Assembly: GCF_001562015.1 (NCBI RefSeq)
Contig: NZ_LASA01000066.1
Location: 37,677 to 101,676, forward strand
Source: Endozoicomonas arenosclerae
GTDB lineage: Bacteria; Pseudomonadota; Gammaproteobacteria; Pseudomonadales; Endozoicomonadaceae
Length of the DNA: 64,000 nt
Direction of reading: 5' to 3'
The notes beneath the pieces were generated by a model. The model was not told where the DNA came from, made no database searches, and worked only from the letters and a program-made list of their open reading frames with translations. A program made the translations under genes and the position numbers. Of this stretch, positions 17,797-26,918 are shown piece by piece; position 1 is the first letter of the stretch, and the number at the start of each line of letters is the position of its first letter.

Positions 17797-19224
17797 ATGT
17801 TCACACCGGTCATTCTGGCTGGCGGGTCTGGTACCCGTCTCTGGCCGTATTCCAGAAAACAGTATCCCAAACAGTTTTTACCTTGCCTTGGCAAGCGCTC
17901 AATGCTCCAGCAGACTCTGATGCGTCTTGAGGGGCTGGATGCACATCCCCCCGTGATTATCTGTAATGAAGAACACCGATTTATCGTAGAAGAGCAGTTA
18001 GAAGAACTCGGGATGACCAATGGCAGTATTTTGCTGGAACCGGAGGGCAGAAATACGGCTCCGGCTCTCGCGGTAGCCAGCCTTCTGCTTCGCGAAGAAA
18101 ATGAAGTTATGGTGGTTTTATCTGCAGATCACTTTATCAAGGATGAAGCAGCATTTCGTGCAGCAGTGGTTGATGCCGTCAATGTCTCTTCGCAGGATTA
18201 TCTGGTGACTTTTGGTATTGAGCCTTCAGCTCCGGAAACGGGCTATGGTTACATCAGCAAAGGTGATGTGTTGAGCAGTGTTTCTGAAGAAGCTTACCAA
18301 GTGTCGTCTTTTGTAGAGAAGCCGGACTCTGAAACTGCAAAAAGTTATCTGGAGTCCGGGCAGTATTACTGGAACAGCGGCATGTTTGTGTTCAAACCTT
18401 CGCTTTATCTCACTGAGCTGGAACAGTTCAGACCCGACATTCTTTCAGCTTGTCGAAATGCTGTGTCCTCTGCAGAGCACAAGTGGGATTTTATTCGGGT
18501 GGATCGAGAGGCTTTTCTCAGCTGCCCGTCGGACTCGATTGATTATGCGGTGATGGAGAAAACCCAAAAATCAGTTCTGGTACCTGTCAGCTGTGGCTGG
18601 AGTGATGTGGGGTCCTGGTCTTCAATCATGGAGCTGGAGTCAGGTGATCAGGAAGGCCTGACTTGTTATGGTGATGTTGAGTCGGTCAATTCCAAAGACT
18701 GTTATGTGCGTTCCGAAAACAGACTGGTCTCTCTGGTCGGGGTCAAGGATCTGGTGGTGATTGAGACCAGCGATGCGGTCATGATTGCGGATAAAAACGA
18801 TGCCCAGTCCGTAAAAGATATTGTGACTGCCCTGAAAAAGAACGATCGTCAGGAGGCGCTGTATCATCGACATGTCTATCGACCCTGGGGTAAATACGAT
18901 TCCATTGATCAGGGGCACAGGTATCAAGTGAAGCGAATCAGTGTGAAGCCGGGTGCCCGTCTCTCCCTTCAAAAGCACCATCACAGGGCTGAGCACTGGA
19001 TTGTGGTGAAAGGAACTGCCTTGGTGACTCGTGGCAGTGAGCAGGTTCTACTGTCTGAAAATGAGTCCACCTATATCCCCCTGGGGTGCACTCACAGGCT
19101 GGAGAATCCCGGTAAAGTCATGCTTGAACTGATTGAGGTTCAGAGCGGTGCTTATCTGGGTGAAGATGATATTGTCCGGTTTGAAGACACCTATGGTAGA
19201 ACAGATGTGTCAGTTGAACAGTAA
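17797..19224 (+). CDS. algA: Mannose-1-P guanylyltransferase/mannose-6-P isomerase AlgA
   Basis: This two-function enzyme isomerises fructose-6-phosphate to mannose-6-phosphate and makes GDP-mannose from mannose-1-phosphate and GTP. The N-terminal nucleotidyltransferase has GGSGTRLWPYSRK near residue 8 and the sugar-binding FVEKP. The C-terminal cupin isomerase (from about 360) has the HHHRAEHWIVV zinc motif. The ATG at 17797 follows AAAAGGAGA at 17782-17790; an in-frame start at 17773 would lie before the ribosome site. 475 aa compares with 481 in P. aeruginosa. As in Pseudomonas it closes the alg locus, but here after a palindromic element. Confidence 0.96.
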   Translation: MFTPVILAGGSGTRLWPYSRKQYPKQFLPCLGKRSMLQQTLMRLEGLDAHPPVIICNEEHRFIVEEQLEELGMTNGSILLEPEGRNTAPALAVASLLLREENEVMVVLSADHFIKDEAAFRAAVVDAVNVSSQDYLVTFGIEPSAPETGYGYISKGDVLSSVSEEAYQVSSFVEKPDSETAKSYLESGQYYWNSGMFVFKPSLYLTELEQFRPDILSACRNAVSSAEHKWDFIRVDREAFLSCPSDSIDYAVMEKTQKSVLVPVSCGWSDVGSWSSIMELESGDQEGLTCYGDVESVNSKDCYVRSENRLVSLVGVKDLVVIETSDAVMIADKNDAQSVKDIVTALKKNDRQEALYHRHVYRPWGKYDSIDQGHRYQVKRISVKPGARLSLQKHHHRAEHWIVVKGTALVTRGSEQVLLSENESTYIPLGCTHRLENPGKVMLELIEVQSGAYLGEDDIVRFEDTYGRTDVSVEQ

Positions 19225-19250
19225 CCCTCTGAATGTCTGAAACACTTATC

Positions 19251-19287
19251 AGCTGTCAACTTTATATGGTCTATAAAGTTGACAGCT
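19251..19287. promoter_or_regulatory. 16-bp perfect inverted repeat between algA and bioB
   Basis: Arms AGCTGTCAACTTTATA (19251-19266) and its exact complement (19272-19287) flank a 5-base loop. The right arm includes TTGACA (19279-19284), followed after 16 bases by TAGACT (19301-19306), a candidate bioB promoter. Overlap of palindrome and -35 box suggests an operator. There is no T-run, so a plain algA terminator is less likely. It does not match the BirA operator pattern I know. Confidence 0.5.
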
Positions 19288-19352
19288 GGCATTCCCCAAA
19301 TAGACTTTCTTCCAGAAATAACTCAAGTCATCTTCACTGGTAGTATTTGCGT

Positions 19353-20378
19353 ATGTCCAAGGTTGTCAGGCAGGAAGAGCTTATTCGTACGGACTGGACG
19401 CTGGACGAAGTCAGGGAAATCTATCATCAACCCTTTAATGACCTGTTGTTTCAGGCGCATTCCATACATCGTCAGTTCTTTGATCCTAACCATGTTCAAT
19501 TAAGTACGCTTCTTTCGATTAAGACGGGTGCTTGTCCTGAGGATTGTAAATACTGTCCTCAAAGTGGCCGTTTCAATACCGGGCTCCAGAAAGAAAAGCT
19601 GATGCGAATTGAGGCGGTTCTGGACAAAGCCAAGCAGGCCAAAGAGAGTGGTGCAACTCGCTTTTGTATGGGCGCCGCCTGGAGAAATCCTAATGACAGA
19701 GACCTCGGCGAAGTCATAGAAATGATCAAAGGGGTAAAAGCTCTAGGAATGGAGTCATGTGTGACTTTGGGCATGCTGACAGATGAACAGGCTAATGCTC
19801 TGGCTGAAGCTGGACTGGATTATTACAACCATAATATTGACACCTCTCCTGAGTTTTATGGGGACATCATTACGACCCGAACCTTTTCAGATCGTCTGGA
19901 TACACTGGATTCAGTACAGAAGGCTGGTATTAATGTCTGCAGTGGCGGGATCGTCGGCATGGGTGAGACTTCTGTGGACAGAGCGTCATTCTTGCATCAG
20001 CTGGCAATACTGCCTGTTCATCCCGGTAGTGTGCCTATCAATCTGCTGGTCAAAGTGAAAGGGACGCCGCTGGACAGTGTCGAAGATCTTGATCCTCTGG
20101 AATACGTGCGGACAGTGGCTGCAGCCAGAATTCTGATGCCCAAAGCCCATGTCCGTATCTCTGCGGGCAGAATGCAGATGAGTGATGAACTTCATGCACT
20201 GGCCTATTTTGCGGGTGCCAACAGCATCTTTCTTGGAGAAACGTTATTAACAACCCCTTTACCGGAAGAAGAGGCGGACTATCAGCTCTTTAACCGTCTG
20301 GGGATACAACCTGAGCCGGTAGAGGTTCATCCGGAAGATTCCGGCGACACGGCTTTGTTCTATAACGCCGCAGGATAA
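19353..20378 (+). CDS. bioB: Biotin synthase BioB
   Basis: BioB is a radical SAM enzyme that inserts sulfur into dethiobiotin to make biotin. The cluster motif CPEDCKYC gives C61, C65 and C68, and the family sequence [13 protein letters not shown] is intact. The 341-residue length is normal. I chose the ATG at 19353; the TTG six bases earlier is no better, and neither has a strong ribosome site. It forms a pair with bioF 5 bases downstream. A palindrome and possible promoter lie just upstream. Confidence 0.96.
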   Translation: MSKVVRQEELIRTDWTLDEVREIYHQPFNDLLFQAHSIHRQFFDPNHVQLSTLLSIKTGACPEDCKYCPQSGRFNTGLQKEKLMRIEAVLDKAKQAKESGATRFCMGAAWRNPNDRDLGEVIEMIKGVKALGMESCVTLGMLTDEQANALAEAGLDYYNHNIDTSPEFYGDIITTRTFSDRLDTLDSVQKAGINVCSGGIVGMGETSVDRASFLHQLAILPVHPGSVPINLLVKVKGTPLDSVEDLDPLEYVRTVAAARILMPKAHVRISAGRMQMSDELHALAYFAGANSIFLGETLLTTPLPEEEADYQLFNRLGIQPEPVEVHPEDSGDTALFYNAAG

Positions 20379-20383
20379 GGGGA

Positions 20384-21562
20384 ATGTCAGAAGACTATTT
20401 CCAGCAACTGCTGTCCGAGCGGCAGGAGCAGGGGCTGTATCGCAACAGAATGGTGTTGGGCTCCTCTCAGGATGCTTCTGTCATCGTTAATGGCAAACCC
20501 TGTCTGGCTTTTTGCAGCAATGACTACCTCGGTCTGGCAAATCATCCTGATGTGGTTCAGGCATTTCAAAAAGCGGCGGATGAATATGGTGTAGGCAGTG
20601 GTGCATCCAATCTGATACTGGGTCACAGTCGTCCACAGCATCAGCTGGAAGAAGAGCTGGCTGATTTTCTGGGTCGCCCTCGGGTTCTGCTTTTTTCTAC
20701 AGGGTACATGGCGAATCTTGGTGTTATGAGTGCGTTGCTCCAGCAGGGGGATGCTATCTTTCAGGATCGTCTCAATCACGCCTCATTGCTAGACGCTGGA
20801 CGACTATCTGGAGCGCGTTTTCAACGTTTCCGTCACCTTGAGTTGGATGATCTTGAGCAGAGGTTAATCTCCAGCAGTGCTTCCCGAAAGTTGATTGCCA
20901 CTGATGGTGTTTTCAGTATGGACGGTGATCAGCAGAACTTACCCAGACTTGCTCAGATCGCCAGCAAGCATCAGGCAATGTTAATGCTGGATGATGCCCA
21001 TGGCTTTGGGGTGTTGGGAAAGCAGGGAAAAGGCACTGCTAATGCTGATGACTTGGGGATGCGAGAGTTGCCCATACTGATGGCAACACTGGGTAAATCC
21101 CTTGGGACTTTCGGGGCTTTTGTCGCTGGCAGTGAAGCCTTGATTGAGGTGCTGATTCAGTTTTCCCGCAGTTATATCTACACAACAGCTATGCCTCCGG
21201 CTGTAGCGGAAGCGACACGGGTCAGTCTTGGGATTATGGCCAGGGAGCAGTGGCGCAGGGATCATTTATTCAAACTGGTGGAGCAGTTCAGAGCAGGGTG
21301 TATGGCCATGGGCATTCCTCTCATGGATTCTGGCACCCCCATTCAGCCAATCATGATCGGCAGTATTGAAAAAACCATGGAAGTCAGCCGCTATCTGGAA
21401 AGTCGAGGCATCATTGTTACGGCGATTCGCCCACCTACAGTTCCCAGAGACAGCTCAAGACTGCGAGTGACTTTTTCAGCCAGCCACAGCCATGAGCAGG
21501 TGAATCAATTGCTGGATGTTCTCTCTGAGGTTCCCTGGGATCAATTTGAGGATGCGGCATAG
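20384..21562 (+). CDS. bioF: 8-amino-7-oxononanoate synthase BioF
   Basis: BioF is the PLP enzyme that condenses pimeloyl-ACP/CoA with alanine in biotin synthesis. The 392-residue protein has FCSNDYLGLANHP, the glycine-rich GSGASNLILG region, DDAHGFGVLG and the PLP lysine K238 in TLGKSLG. It begins 5 bases after bioB with GGGGA adjacent to the ATG. Unlike many gammaproteobacteria, bioH/bioC/bioD do not follow; the next gene is unrelated. Confidence 0.96.
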   Translation: MSEDYFQQLLSERQEQGLYRNRMVLGSSQDASVIVNGKPCLAFCSNDYLGLANHPDVVQAFQKAADEYGVGSGASNLILGHSRPQHQLEEELADFLGRPRVLLFSTGYMANLGVMSALLQQGDAIFQDRLNHASLLDAGRLSGARFQRFRHLELDDLEQRLISSSASRKLIATDGVFSMDGDQQNLPRLAQIASKHQAMLMLDDAHGFGVLGKQGKGTANADDLGMRELPILMATLGKSLGTFGAFVAGSEALIEVLIQFSRSYIYTTAMPPAVAEATRVSLGIMAREQWRRDHLFKLVEQFRAGCMAMGIPLMDSGTPIQPIMIGSIEKTMEVSRYLESRGIIVTAIRPPTVPRDSSRLRVTFSASHSHEQVNQLLDVLSEVPWDQFEDAA

Positions 21563-21765
21563 TAATAGTGAGAGTCTACAGACTAGAAGTCGCTTCAAGG
21601 TGTGAGATCGTTGATGTTTCTTCAGATCGGAAATGGAAAAATCAACTTTCACCTCTTAATCACTAGTTATCAACATTTCTTCGACTACCTGTTAGCATTG
21701 GATCAGAAGATTAAAACGTTGGCACCAGTAAAAGAATTACAATGAGTCGTTTCAGGGAGAAGAAG

Positions 21766-22353
21766 ATGTCAGGAACCAAACGTATTGGTTTGATTGTAAG
21801 AGGTAAGCGTTCTCTTGATCATAATCCTGGTGTTATGGAACAGCATGCAGATTGTATTATATCAACAGGTGAGCCTTTTGGTTTCTTTGGTGATGAAGGT
21901 GCAGCATCTGGAGGTCGGTACTCTATTTCTTGGAACCGTTCCGGTATGAATATGAAGGGTATGGTTGCTAACTATGAAGGGATGAGGAAAATTCGTCCCT
22001 ATTATGTGGATGCATCCATGGCTAAAAAATACAATGTGGTTTCTTGCCTGCTGTCTTTGAAAGTCACTCCACAAGAGAGTGATCTTTTTGATAAGTTCTG
22101 GAAGCAATTACAACTGAATCCAGGCTCTTTCAATTTGCTGGGCGGGAATTGTTCATCTCATGCATCCGAAGCCTTTGTAGAAGCTAATATTTTATCAAAA
22201 GGTATTCCTGGCTTAGATACTCCCAACAATTTATTCAAACAGCTTAGCCAAGAGAAAAGTAGAGATGTTCAGTTTGTTACTGGCCATATTGGTGTACGCC
22301 GAACTGCAGACTTGCGTTTTAAGTTGGAAGTGTTACCCGTGAGCGAGGTATAA
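21766..22353 (+). CDS. Unknown protein, possible permuted papain-like fold
   Basis: This 195-residue protein has no signal peptide. It contains a His-containing strand near the N-terminus (MEQHADCIISTG) and, about 100 residues later, LLGGNCSSHASEAF. This His-then-Cys order, with Asn-Cys at the start of a helix, resembles the permuted NlpC/P60 or LRAT-like hydrolases, where the motif is NCEHF. The assignment is weak. I chose the ATG at 21766 because GGGAGA precedes it; an ATG at 21742 has no ribosome site. It is followed after 7 bases by a lipoprotein gene and then a hydrolase, probably an operon. Confidence 0.6.
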   Translation: MSGTKRIGLIVRGKRSLDHNPGVMEQHADCIISTGEPFGFFGDEGAASGGRYSISWNRSGMNMKGMVANYEGMRKIRPYYVDASMAKKYNVVSCLLSLKVTPQESDLFDKFWKQLQLNPGSFNLLGGNCSSHASEAFVEANILSKGIPGLDTPNNLFKQLSQEKSRDVQFVTGHIGVRRTADLRFKLEVLPVSEV

Positions 22354-22360
22354 GAGCATT

Positions 22361-22774
22361 ATGCTATCCAGGTCTGCTAGTTTTTTTTTATTTATGCTGA
22401 TGGTTTTAGGAGGATGTGCAATGGCAGGTGAAACAGAGCTGCGTTGGGAATGGCCAGCAGAAAGGAAGGTACAGCAAAAGATATTAGTTGAGATCACAGA
22501 GATTGATTCATCGAGTGGGTTGTTTGGATTGAAAAAATCCCCATCATTAGCGCAAGGGTTTCCTGATCCAACTACCTTGAAGGGAGTAATCAAAAGTGGT
22601 CAGCCGGGAACGATAAAGTTGGTCTTGCCGAGGCTTGAACTGTCAAATTTAAAGCCTGGTGATTTACTGGGTATTGGGTTGGTTGAAGATACTGTCTGCA
22701 TATGTGTCAGCCCTGTACCAGTCAATAGTGATCCTGATCAATGGTTGCAAACGTGGAGTTGCAACAATGAGTAG
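22361..22774 (+). CDS. Unknown small lipoprotein
   Basis: The 137-residue protein has a lipoprotein signal (FFLFMLMVLGGC, Cys19) and a mature part of mostly beta character with a conserved-looking core (TLKGVIKSGQPGTIKLVLPRLELSNLKPGDLLGIGL). I do not recognise a family. It lies between the papain-like candidate and the BEM46-like hydrolase, overlapping the latter by 8 bases, so the three are probably co-transcribed. Confidence 0.75.
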   Translation: MLSRSASFFLFMLMVLGGCAMAGETELRWEWPAERKVQQKILVEITEIDSSSGLFGLKKSPSLAQGFPDPTTLKGVIKSGQPGTIKLVLPRLELSNLKPGDLLGIGLVEDTVCICVSPVPVNSDPDQWLQTWSCNNE

Positions 22775-23621
22775 CAGTCTGGGGCTGCTAATAGCTGCAA
22801 TTACAGGTCTGTATCTATGTATTTGTATGTTTTTCGTGTTCCAGCAGAGTCGTCTAATCTTTCCTGGCGCAACGAACGATAGCCGAATGTTAAGCAGCGT
22901 CGAGCATACACCTTTGAGTCTCAACAGTAATGATGCTTTATTGAGCGGCTTTAGTCGTCATTTTGAAAATACCGACAACAAAACTGTTGTGCTGTATTTT
23001 GGTGGTAATGCAGAAGATATTTCTTTAATGCTTTATCTCTCGGATGAGTTGGGTGTATCGGAATTTTATTCCTTCAATTATAGAGGGTATGGCAGCAGTA
23101 ACGGTTCTCCATCAGAAAAGAGCCTGATTGAAGATGCTTGGGCACAGTTTGAATTTCTGACTGTACAAAAAGAAATATCTCCAGAGAAGATTATAGTGGT
23201 GGGGCGAAGCCTCGGATCAGGAGTAGCAGTAAAGTTAGCTCAGCAGGTTCAATTCAATGGTCAATCTCTGGCGGGAGTGGTTCTTATTACACCCTATGAC
23301 AGCCTCCTGGCCGTAGCTGGTCAACATTACCCGTGGTTACCGGTTCGTTGGTTGTTGAAGCATCCTTTTGATAGCTTGAGCGTAGCTCGTCAGCTCAATG
23401 TGCCTGCGTTATTCATGATCGCTGGAAAGGATAGAGTCATACCTCCCCATCATGGCCAAAACCTTGCTCAAGCCTGGTTTGGTCCATCTGATACTGAGGT
23501 TTTTGCGAATTACGATCATAATAATCTTGATGAATCTCCAACTTTCTATCCTTTACTACGGAAATTTATTCGTAAAGTCTCTTCTGAATATCAAGCTGAT
23601 GACGGAGAGAATACCCCATAA
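22767..23621 (+). CDS. Alpha/beta hydrolase, BEM46/ABHD17-like
   Basis: The 284-residue protein has an N-terminal membrane anchor (about residues 5-25) and an alpha/beta-hydrolase domain. Family marks are YFGGNAEDIS, NYRGYGSSNG and the nucleophile elbow GRSLGSG; the acid is likely the Asp in AGKDRVIP and the base the His in YDHNNL. BEM46-type enzymes are mostly uncharacterised membrane-bound hydrolases or depalmitoylase-like. The ATG at 22767 overlaps the lipoprotein stop and has GGAG upstream; longer readings run inside the previous gene. Confidence 0.88.
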   Translation: MSSSLGLLIAAITGLYLCICMFFVFQQSRLIFPGATNDSRMLSSVEHTPLSLNSNDALLSGFSRHFENTDNKTVVLYFGGNAEDISLMLYLSDELGVSEFYSFNYRGYGSSNGSPSEKSLIEDAWAQFEFLTVQKEISPEKIIVVGRSLGSGVAVKLAQQVQFNGQSLAGVVLITPYDSLLAVAGQHYPWLPVRWLLKHPFDSLSVARQLNVPALFMIAGKDRVIPPHHGQNLAQAWFGPSDTEVFANYDHNNLDESPTFYPLLRKFIRKVSSEYQADDGENTP

Positions 23622-23657
23622 AAGATGAGGTATTCAGAGGAGTTTTATTTTCTTTGA

Positions 23658-25007
23658 CTAAACAACACCATAAGCCAGCATGGCATCAGCCACCTTTTTG
23701 AAACCGGCTATGTTGGCTCCTCGGACGTAATCAATGTTTTCACCTTCACTGCGTCCATACTTGATGCACTGATTGTGTATTTTCTGCATGATGGTTTTCA
23801 GGCGGTCTTCCAACTCTTCCAGAGACCATGACAGTCTCATGCTGTTCTGGGTCATTTCCAGACCTGAGACGGCAACACCACCGGCATTGGCGGCTTTAGC
23901 AGGAGCAAAGAGGACATTATTGTCTTTGAAGAGTTGAACCGCTTCCAGTGTAGAAGGCATGTTGGCTCCTTCAGCCACTGCTTTGCAGCCATTCTTGATC
24001 AGGGTTTCTGCATCTTTGCGTTCCAGTTCATTCTGGGTGGCACAGGCAAAAGCAATCTGGCAGGGAATGTCCCAGACTTTTGTGTCAGGCGAAAAGTCGC
24101 AGTGGAAGTGCTCTGCAAATTCCTGGATTCTTCCCCGACGATGTTCTTTCAGGTCAATCAGCCAGTCCAGCTGTTCCTGAGTGAGACCTTCAGGTACATG
24201 TATTGAGCCTGAAGAGTCTGACATGGCTAACACATGCCCACCCAGTTGCATGACTTTCTCTGCGGTATAGAGAGCTACGTTTCCTGAACCGGAAATTACA
24301 CACTTTTTGCCTTCCAGTGAGTCTCCGTGTTCCTTCAGCATCTCTTCCATAAAGTAGGTTGTGCCAAAGCCGGTGGCTTCTTTTCTGATCAGGCTGCCAC
24401 CGTATTCCAATCCTTTACCGGTCAAAACGCCCTGAAACTGATTTTCCAGACGTTTGTATTGACCAAACAGGTAGCTGATTTCTCTCCCGCCAACGCCAAT
24501 GTCTCCAGCTGGAATATCCGTGTAGACACCAATGTGTTTGTGTAATTCAGACATGAAAGACTGACAGAAACGCATGACTTCCCGGTCACTTTTACCCTTG
24601 GGGTTAAAGTCAGAGCCACCTTTTGCAGCGCCCAGTGGCAGGGTGGTCAGGCTGTTTTTGAAAGTCTGCTCGAAGCCAAGGAATTTCAATGTATCCAGAG
24701 TCAGGTGGCTGGTAAAACGAAGTCCACCTTTATAAGGTCCGATAGCATTGTTGAATTGAACTCTGTACCCACGATTGACTCTGATGTGTCCTTCGTCGTC
24801 CTCCCAGCAAACCCTGAAGCTGATGATACGATCCGGTTCCGTCATTCTTTCCAGAATACGGGCGTCAATGTATTCCGGGTGATGATTGATATAGGGAATA
24901 ACACTCTGGGCCACTTCATGAACGGCCTGATAAAACTCGGGTTCATTGGGGTTGCGCTTGGCCAGTCCTTGCATGAAGTCATCAAGGTCCAGTTTGTTGG
25001 AGAACAT
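23658..25007 (-). CDS. gdhA: NADP-specific glutamate dehydrogenase
   Basis: It makes glutamate from 2-oxoglutarate and ammonium with NADPH. The 449-residue length and motifs match the hexameric GdhA group: GPYKGGLRF, LPLGAAKGGSDF with the catalytic Lys, PAGDIGVGGREI, and a Rossmann region GSGNVALYTAEK. The ATG at 25007 has AAGGAG 8 bases upstream. It converges on the BEM46-like hydrolase across 36 bases, which hold a weak hairpin (AATACC/GGTATT, 23610-23634). Confidence 0.96.
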   Translation of the reverse strand: MFSNKLDLDDFMQGLAKRNPNEPEFYQAVHEVAQSVIPYINHHPEYIDARILERMTEPDRIISFRVCWEDDEGHIRVNRGYRVQFNNAIGPYKGGLRFTSHLTLDTLKFLGFEQTFKNSLTTLPLGAAKGGSDFNPKGKSDREVMRFCQSFMSELHKHIGVYTDIPAGDIGVGGREISYLFGQYKRLENQFQGVLTGKGLEYGGSLIRKEATGFGTTYFMEEMLKEHGDSLEGKKCVISGSGNVALYTAEKVMQLGGHVLAMSDSSGSIHVPEGLTQEQLDWLIDLKEHRRGRIQEFAEHFHCDFSPDTKVWDIPCQIAFACATQNELERKDAETLIKNGCKAVAEGANMPSTLEAVQLFKDNNVLFAPAKAANAGGVAVSGLEMTQNSMRLSWSLEELEDRLKTIMQKIHNQCIKYGRSEGENIDYVRGANIAGFKKVADAMLAYGVV

Positions 25008-25177
25008 GGTGCCAGCTCCTTATCATCGAGTAACGCCGGGTAGCTGAAGTTACTCTACTGTAATCCAGTGGGTACCTGTACTGAAGACAGGTCGATAATG
25101 CATAGGATAGGGGGGATGGAGCAGGAAAGTTAATGATTAATTTCTATCGTTTGTATTCTATTTTGCTATGGCCCTTC

Positions 25178-25205
25178 GATAGCCAGACTAATAAGTCTGG
25201 CTATC
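25178..25205. terminator. Perfect 11-bp hairpin downstream of the PhoH-like gene
   Basis: GATAGCCAGAC (25178-25188) and its exact complement (25195-25205) surround TAATAA. It begins 20 bases past the stop of the minus-strand PIN-PhoH gene. No T-run follows on either strand, so it may act as an RNA-stabilising or Rho-assisted end rather than a classic intrinsic terminator. Confidence 0.5.
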
Positions 25206-25224
25206 CCTCAAAGGCAGGTAAAGG

Positions 25225-26628
25225 TTAAAGGTTTTCTTCCGCGTAAGCGGCCAGTGGCGAGCGTGGGACTCCCTGTAATTGTATTGCGCCACCGTGTGGG
25301 AAGTTTTTGAATCGTTCAGTCATGTAGGTCAGACCAGAACTGGTGGGTGCCAGATAAGGTGTATCGATCTGGGCAAGGTTGCCCAAACAGATGACCTTAC
25401 TGCCGGAACCCGCACGGGTGATTATTGTTTTTATCTGGTGAGGAGTAAGGTTCTGACACTCATCAATGATGATCAGGCTCTGTTGAAAGCTGCGACCCCT
25501 GATATAGTTCAGGGATTTGAAGTGGAGTGGAACCTGCTTGAGAATGTAATCCACACTGCTGTTGGTGGACTCATCGTCACAATGCAGGGCTTCGAGGTTG
25601 TCGGTAATGGCACCGAGCCAGGGCTCCATTTTTTCCGCTTCTGTACCTGGCAGGTAGCCAATGTCTTCATCCAGCCCTCGGGTTGAGCGAGTGGCTATGA
25701 TCCGACGGAACTGTTTGGTGGCTACTGTCATTTCAATAGCTGCAGCCAGGGCAAGAATGGTTTTACCTGAACCCGCTGCACCGGTCAGGTTGACCAGATG
25801 GATATCGGGATCGAGCAAAAGATTCAGCGCCATGGCCTGGTAGATATCCAGGGGCTGAAGTCCCCAGGCTTCCTGGCCCATTAATGTTTCACGACAGTAG
25901 TGTTGTAGCTGAACTTCATCTTGAGTGATGGCGTTCACTCTGGCTACAAAACCGGTGTCGTCCAGGAAAAACTGGTTCAGATATATGTCGTCGCCCAGTT
26001 CTTCTTTTAATAGCCGGTGATAGGTAACACCTTCCAGCTGCTCTGTCTGAACTTGTGAGACACGGTCCCAGAAGTTTCCTTCAAACAGGCGGTACCCTTT
26101 ATTGAGCAATCCAATATCGGAAACCAGCTGGTCGCTATGGTAGTCCTCCGTTGGAATTCCACATCCGCGAGCTTTGAGTCGCATGTTGATATCTTTCGTC
26201 ACCAGGATCACCGGAGCACCCGGATGAGTTTCCTGGAAATGGCAGATATCGTTGATGATACGGTTATCGTTATTGCTGGTCGGGAGTGTGGTGATATTTT
26301 CTACATGATGAGAACTCAGGATTGAGAGAGTACCCTGAGGCTCTGATTTATTACCACGTCGGATAGGAACACCTGCTTCGATCTCCGCGGGTGAGGCAGT
26401 ACCCAGTATCTGGTCAATCAGTCTGATGGCCTGTCGGCAGTCTGCAGCAATGGTTTGCTTTCCGTTCTTAAGCTTATCCAGTTCCTCCAGAACGGTCATG
26501 GGGATGAGCACCTGATGCTCTTCAAAGTTGAGGATCGAGTTGGGGTCGTGTATCAGAACATTACTGTCGAGAATGTAGGTTGTAGTTTGGGTTGAGATGA
26601 TCGGCCTGGCTTCCAAGGCGTTTCCCAT
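25225..26628 (-). CDS. PIN-domain PhoH family ATPase (PhoH2/YlaK-like)
   Basis: The protein joins an N-terminal PIN nuclease domain (YILDSNVLIHDP, DKLKNG, later VTKDINMRLKA) to a C-terminal PhoH P-loop ATPase with Walker A GAAGSGKT and Walker B LIIIDECQNLT. PhoH2 proteins of this layout have been described as RNA helicase/ribonucleases. I chose the ATG at 26628 because GAGGAAG lies just upstream, giving 467 aa; a start at 26697 adds a basic stretch with no support. An AT-rich 290-bp gap separates it from rhlB upstream. Confidence 0.9.
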   Translation of the reverse strand: MGNALEARPIISTQTTTYILDSNVLIHDPNSILNFEEHQVLIPMTVLEELDKLKNGKQTIAADCRQAIRLIDQILGTASPAEIEAGVPIRRGNKSEPQGTLSILSSHHVENITTLPTSNNDNRIINDICHFQETHPGAPVILVTKDINMRLKARGCGIPTEDYHSDQLVSDIGLLNKGYRLFEGNFWDRVSQVQTEQLEGVTYHRLLKEELGDDIYLNQFFLDDTGFVARVNAITQDEVQLQHYCRETLMGQEAWGLQPLDIYQAMALNLLLDPDIHLVNLTGAAGSGKTILALAAAIEMTVATKQFRRIIATRSTRGLDEDIGYLPGTEAEKMEPWLGAITDNLEALHCDDESTNSSVDYILKQVPLHFKSLNYIRGRSFQQSLIIIDECQNLTPHQIKTIITRAGSGSKVICLGNLAQIDTPYLAPTSSGLTYMTERFKNFPHGGAIQLQGVPRSPLAAYAEENL

Positions 26629-26867
26629 AGGCGGCTTCCTCGTCCGTTTTTTGGATCTCTCATATTTGATTTTTATCGAAAAGAGGCCAGTCAGCAAGTT
26701 TAAATTTCTAACAGAAATAAAAAATTCAAAATACTGAGTTTGTTGTTTTAATAAGGACGAATTGATTCTAAACTTAGAGGATTACATTTCTATTTCTGAT
26801 AAAAATACTCTTCAGAAAGTTCTGATTTTCTTCTTTGATATAACTATTTTTGATTTTGGTCAGAAAG

Positions 26868-26901
26868 CGACAGCGAACCTAAAGGTTTAAATCCGCTGTC
26901 G
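26868..26901 (-). terminator. Hairpin downstream of rhlB
   Basis: CGACAGCG (26868-26875) pairs with CGCTGTCG (26894-26901), and AACCT/AGGTT extends the stem inside. It lies 18 bases past the rhlB stop. Read on the minus strand, the sequence after the stem is only mildly T-rich, so confidence is moderate. Confidence 0.5.
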
Positions 26902-26918
26902 GATCGGCAGGTTGTAGA

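Noticed and set aside
17398..17930. Several short frames at the end of algL and across the 165-bp element
   Set aside because: They come from the palindromic element and antisense of algL/algA, with no start signals.
19251..19287. BirA operator before bioB
   Set aside because: The known pattern has TTGTAAACC-like half sites with a long spacer; this palindrome has different arms and a 5-base loop.
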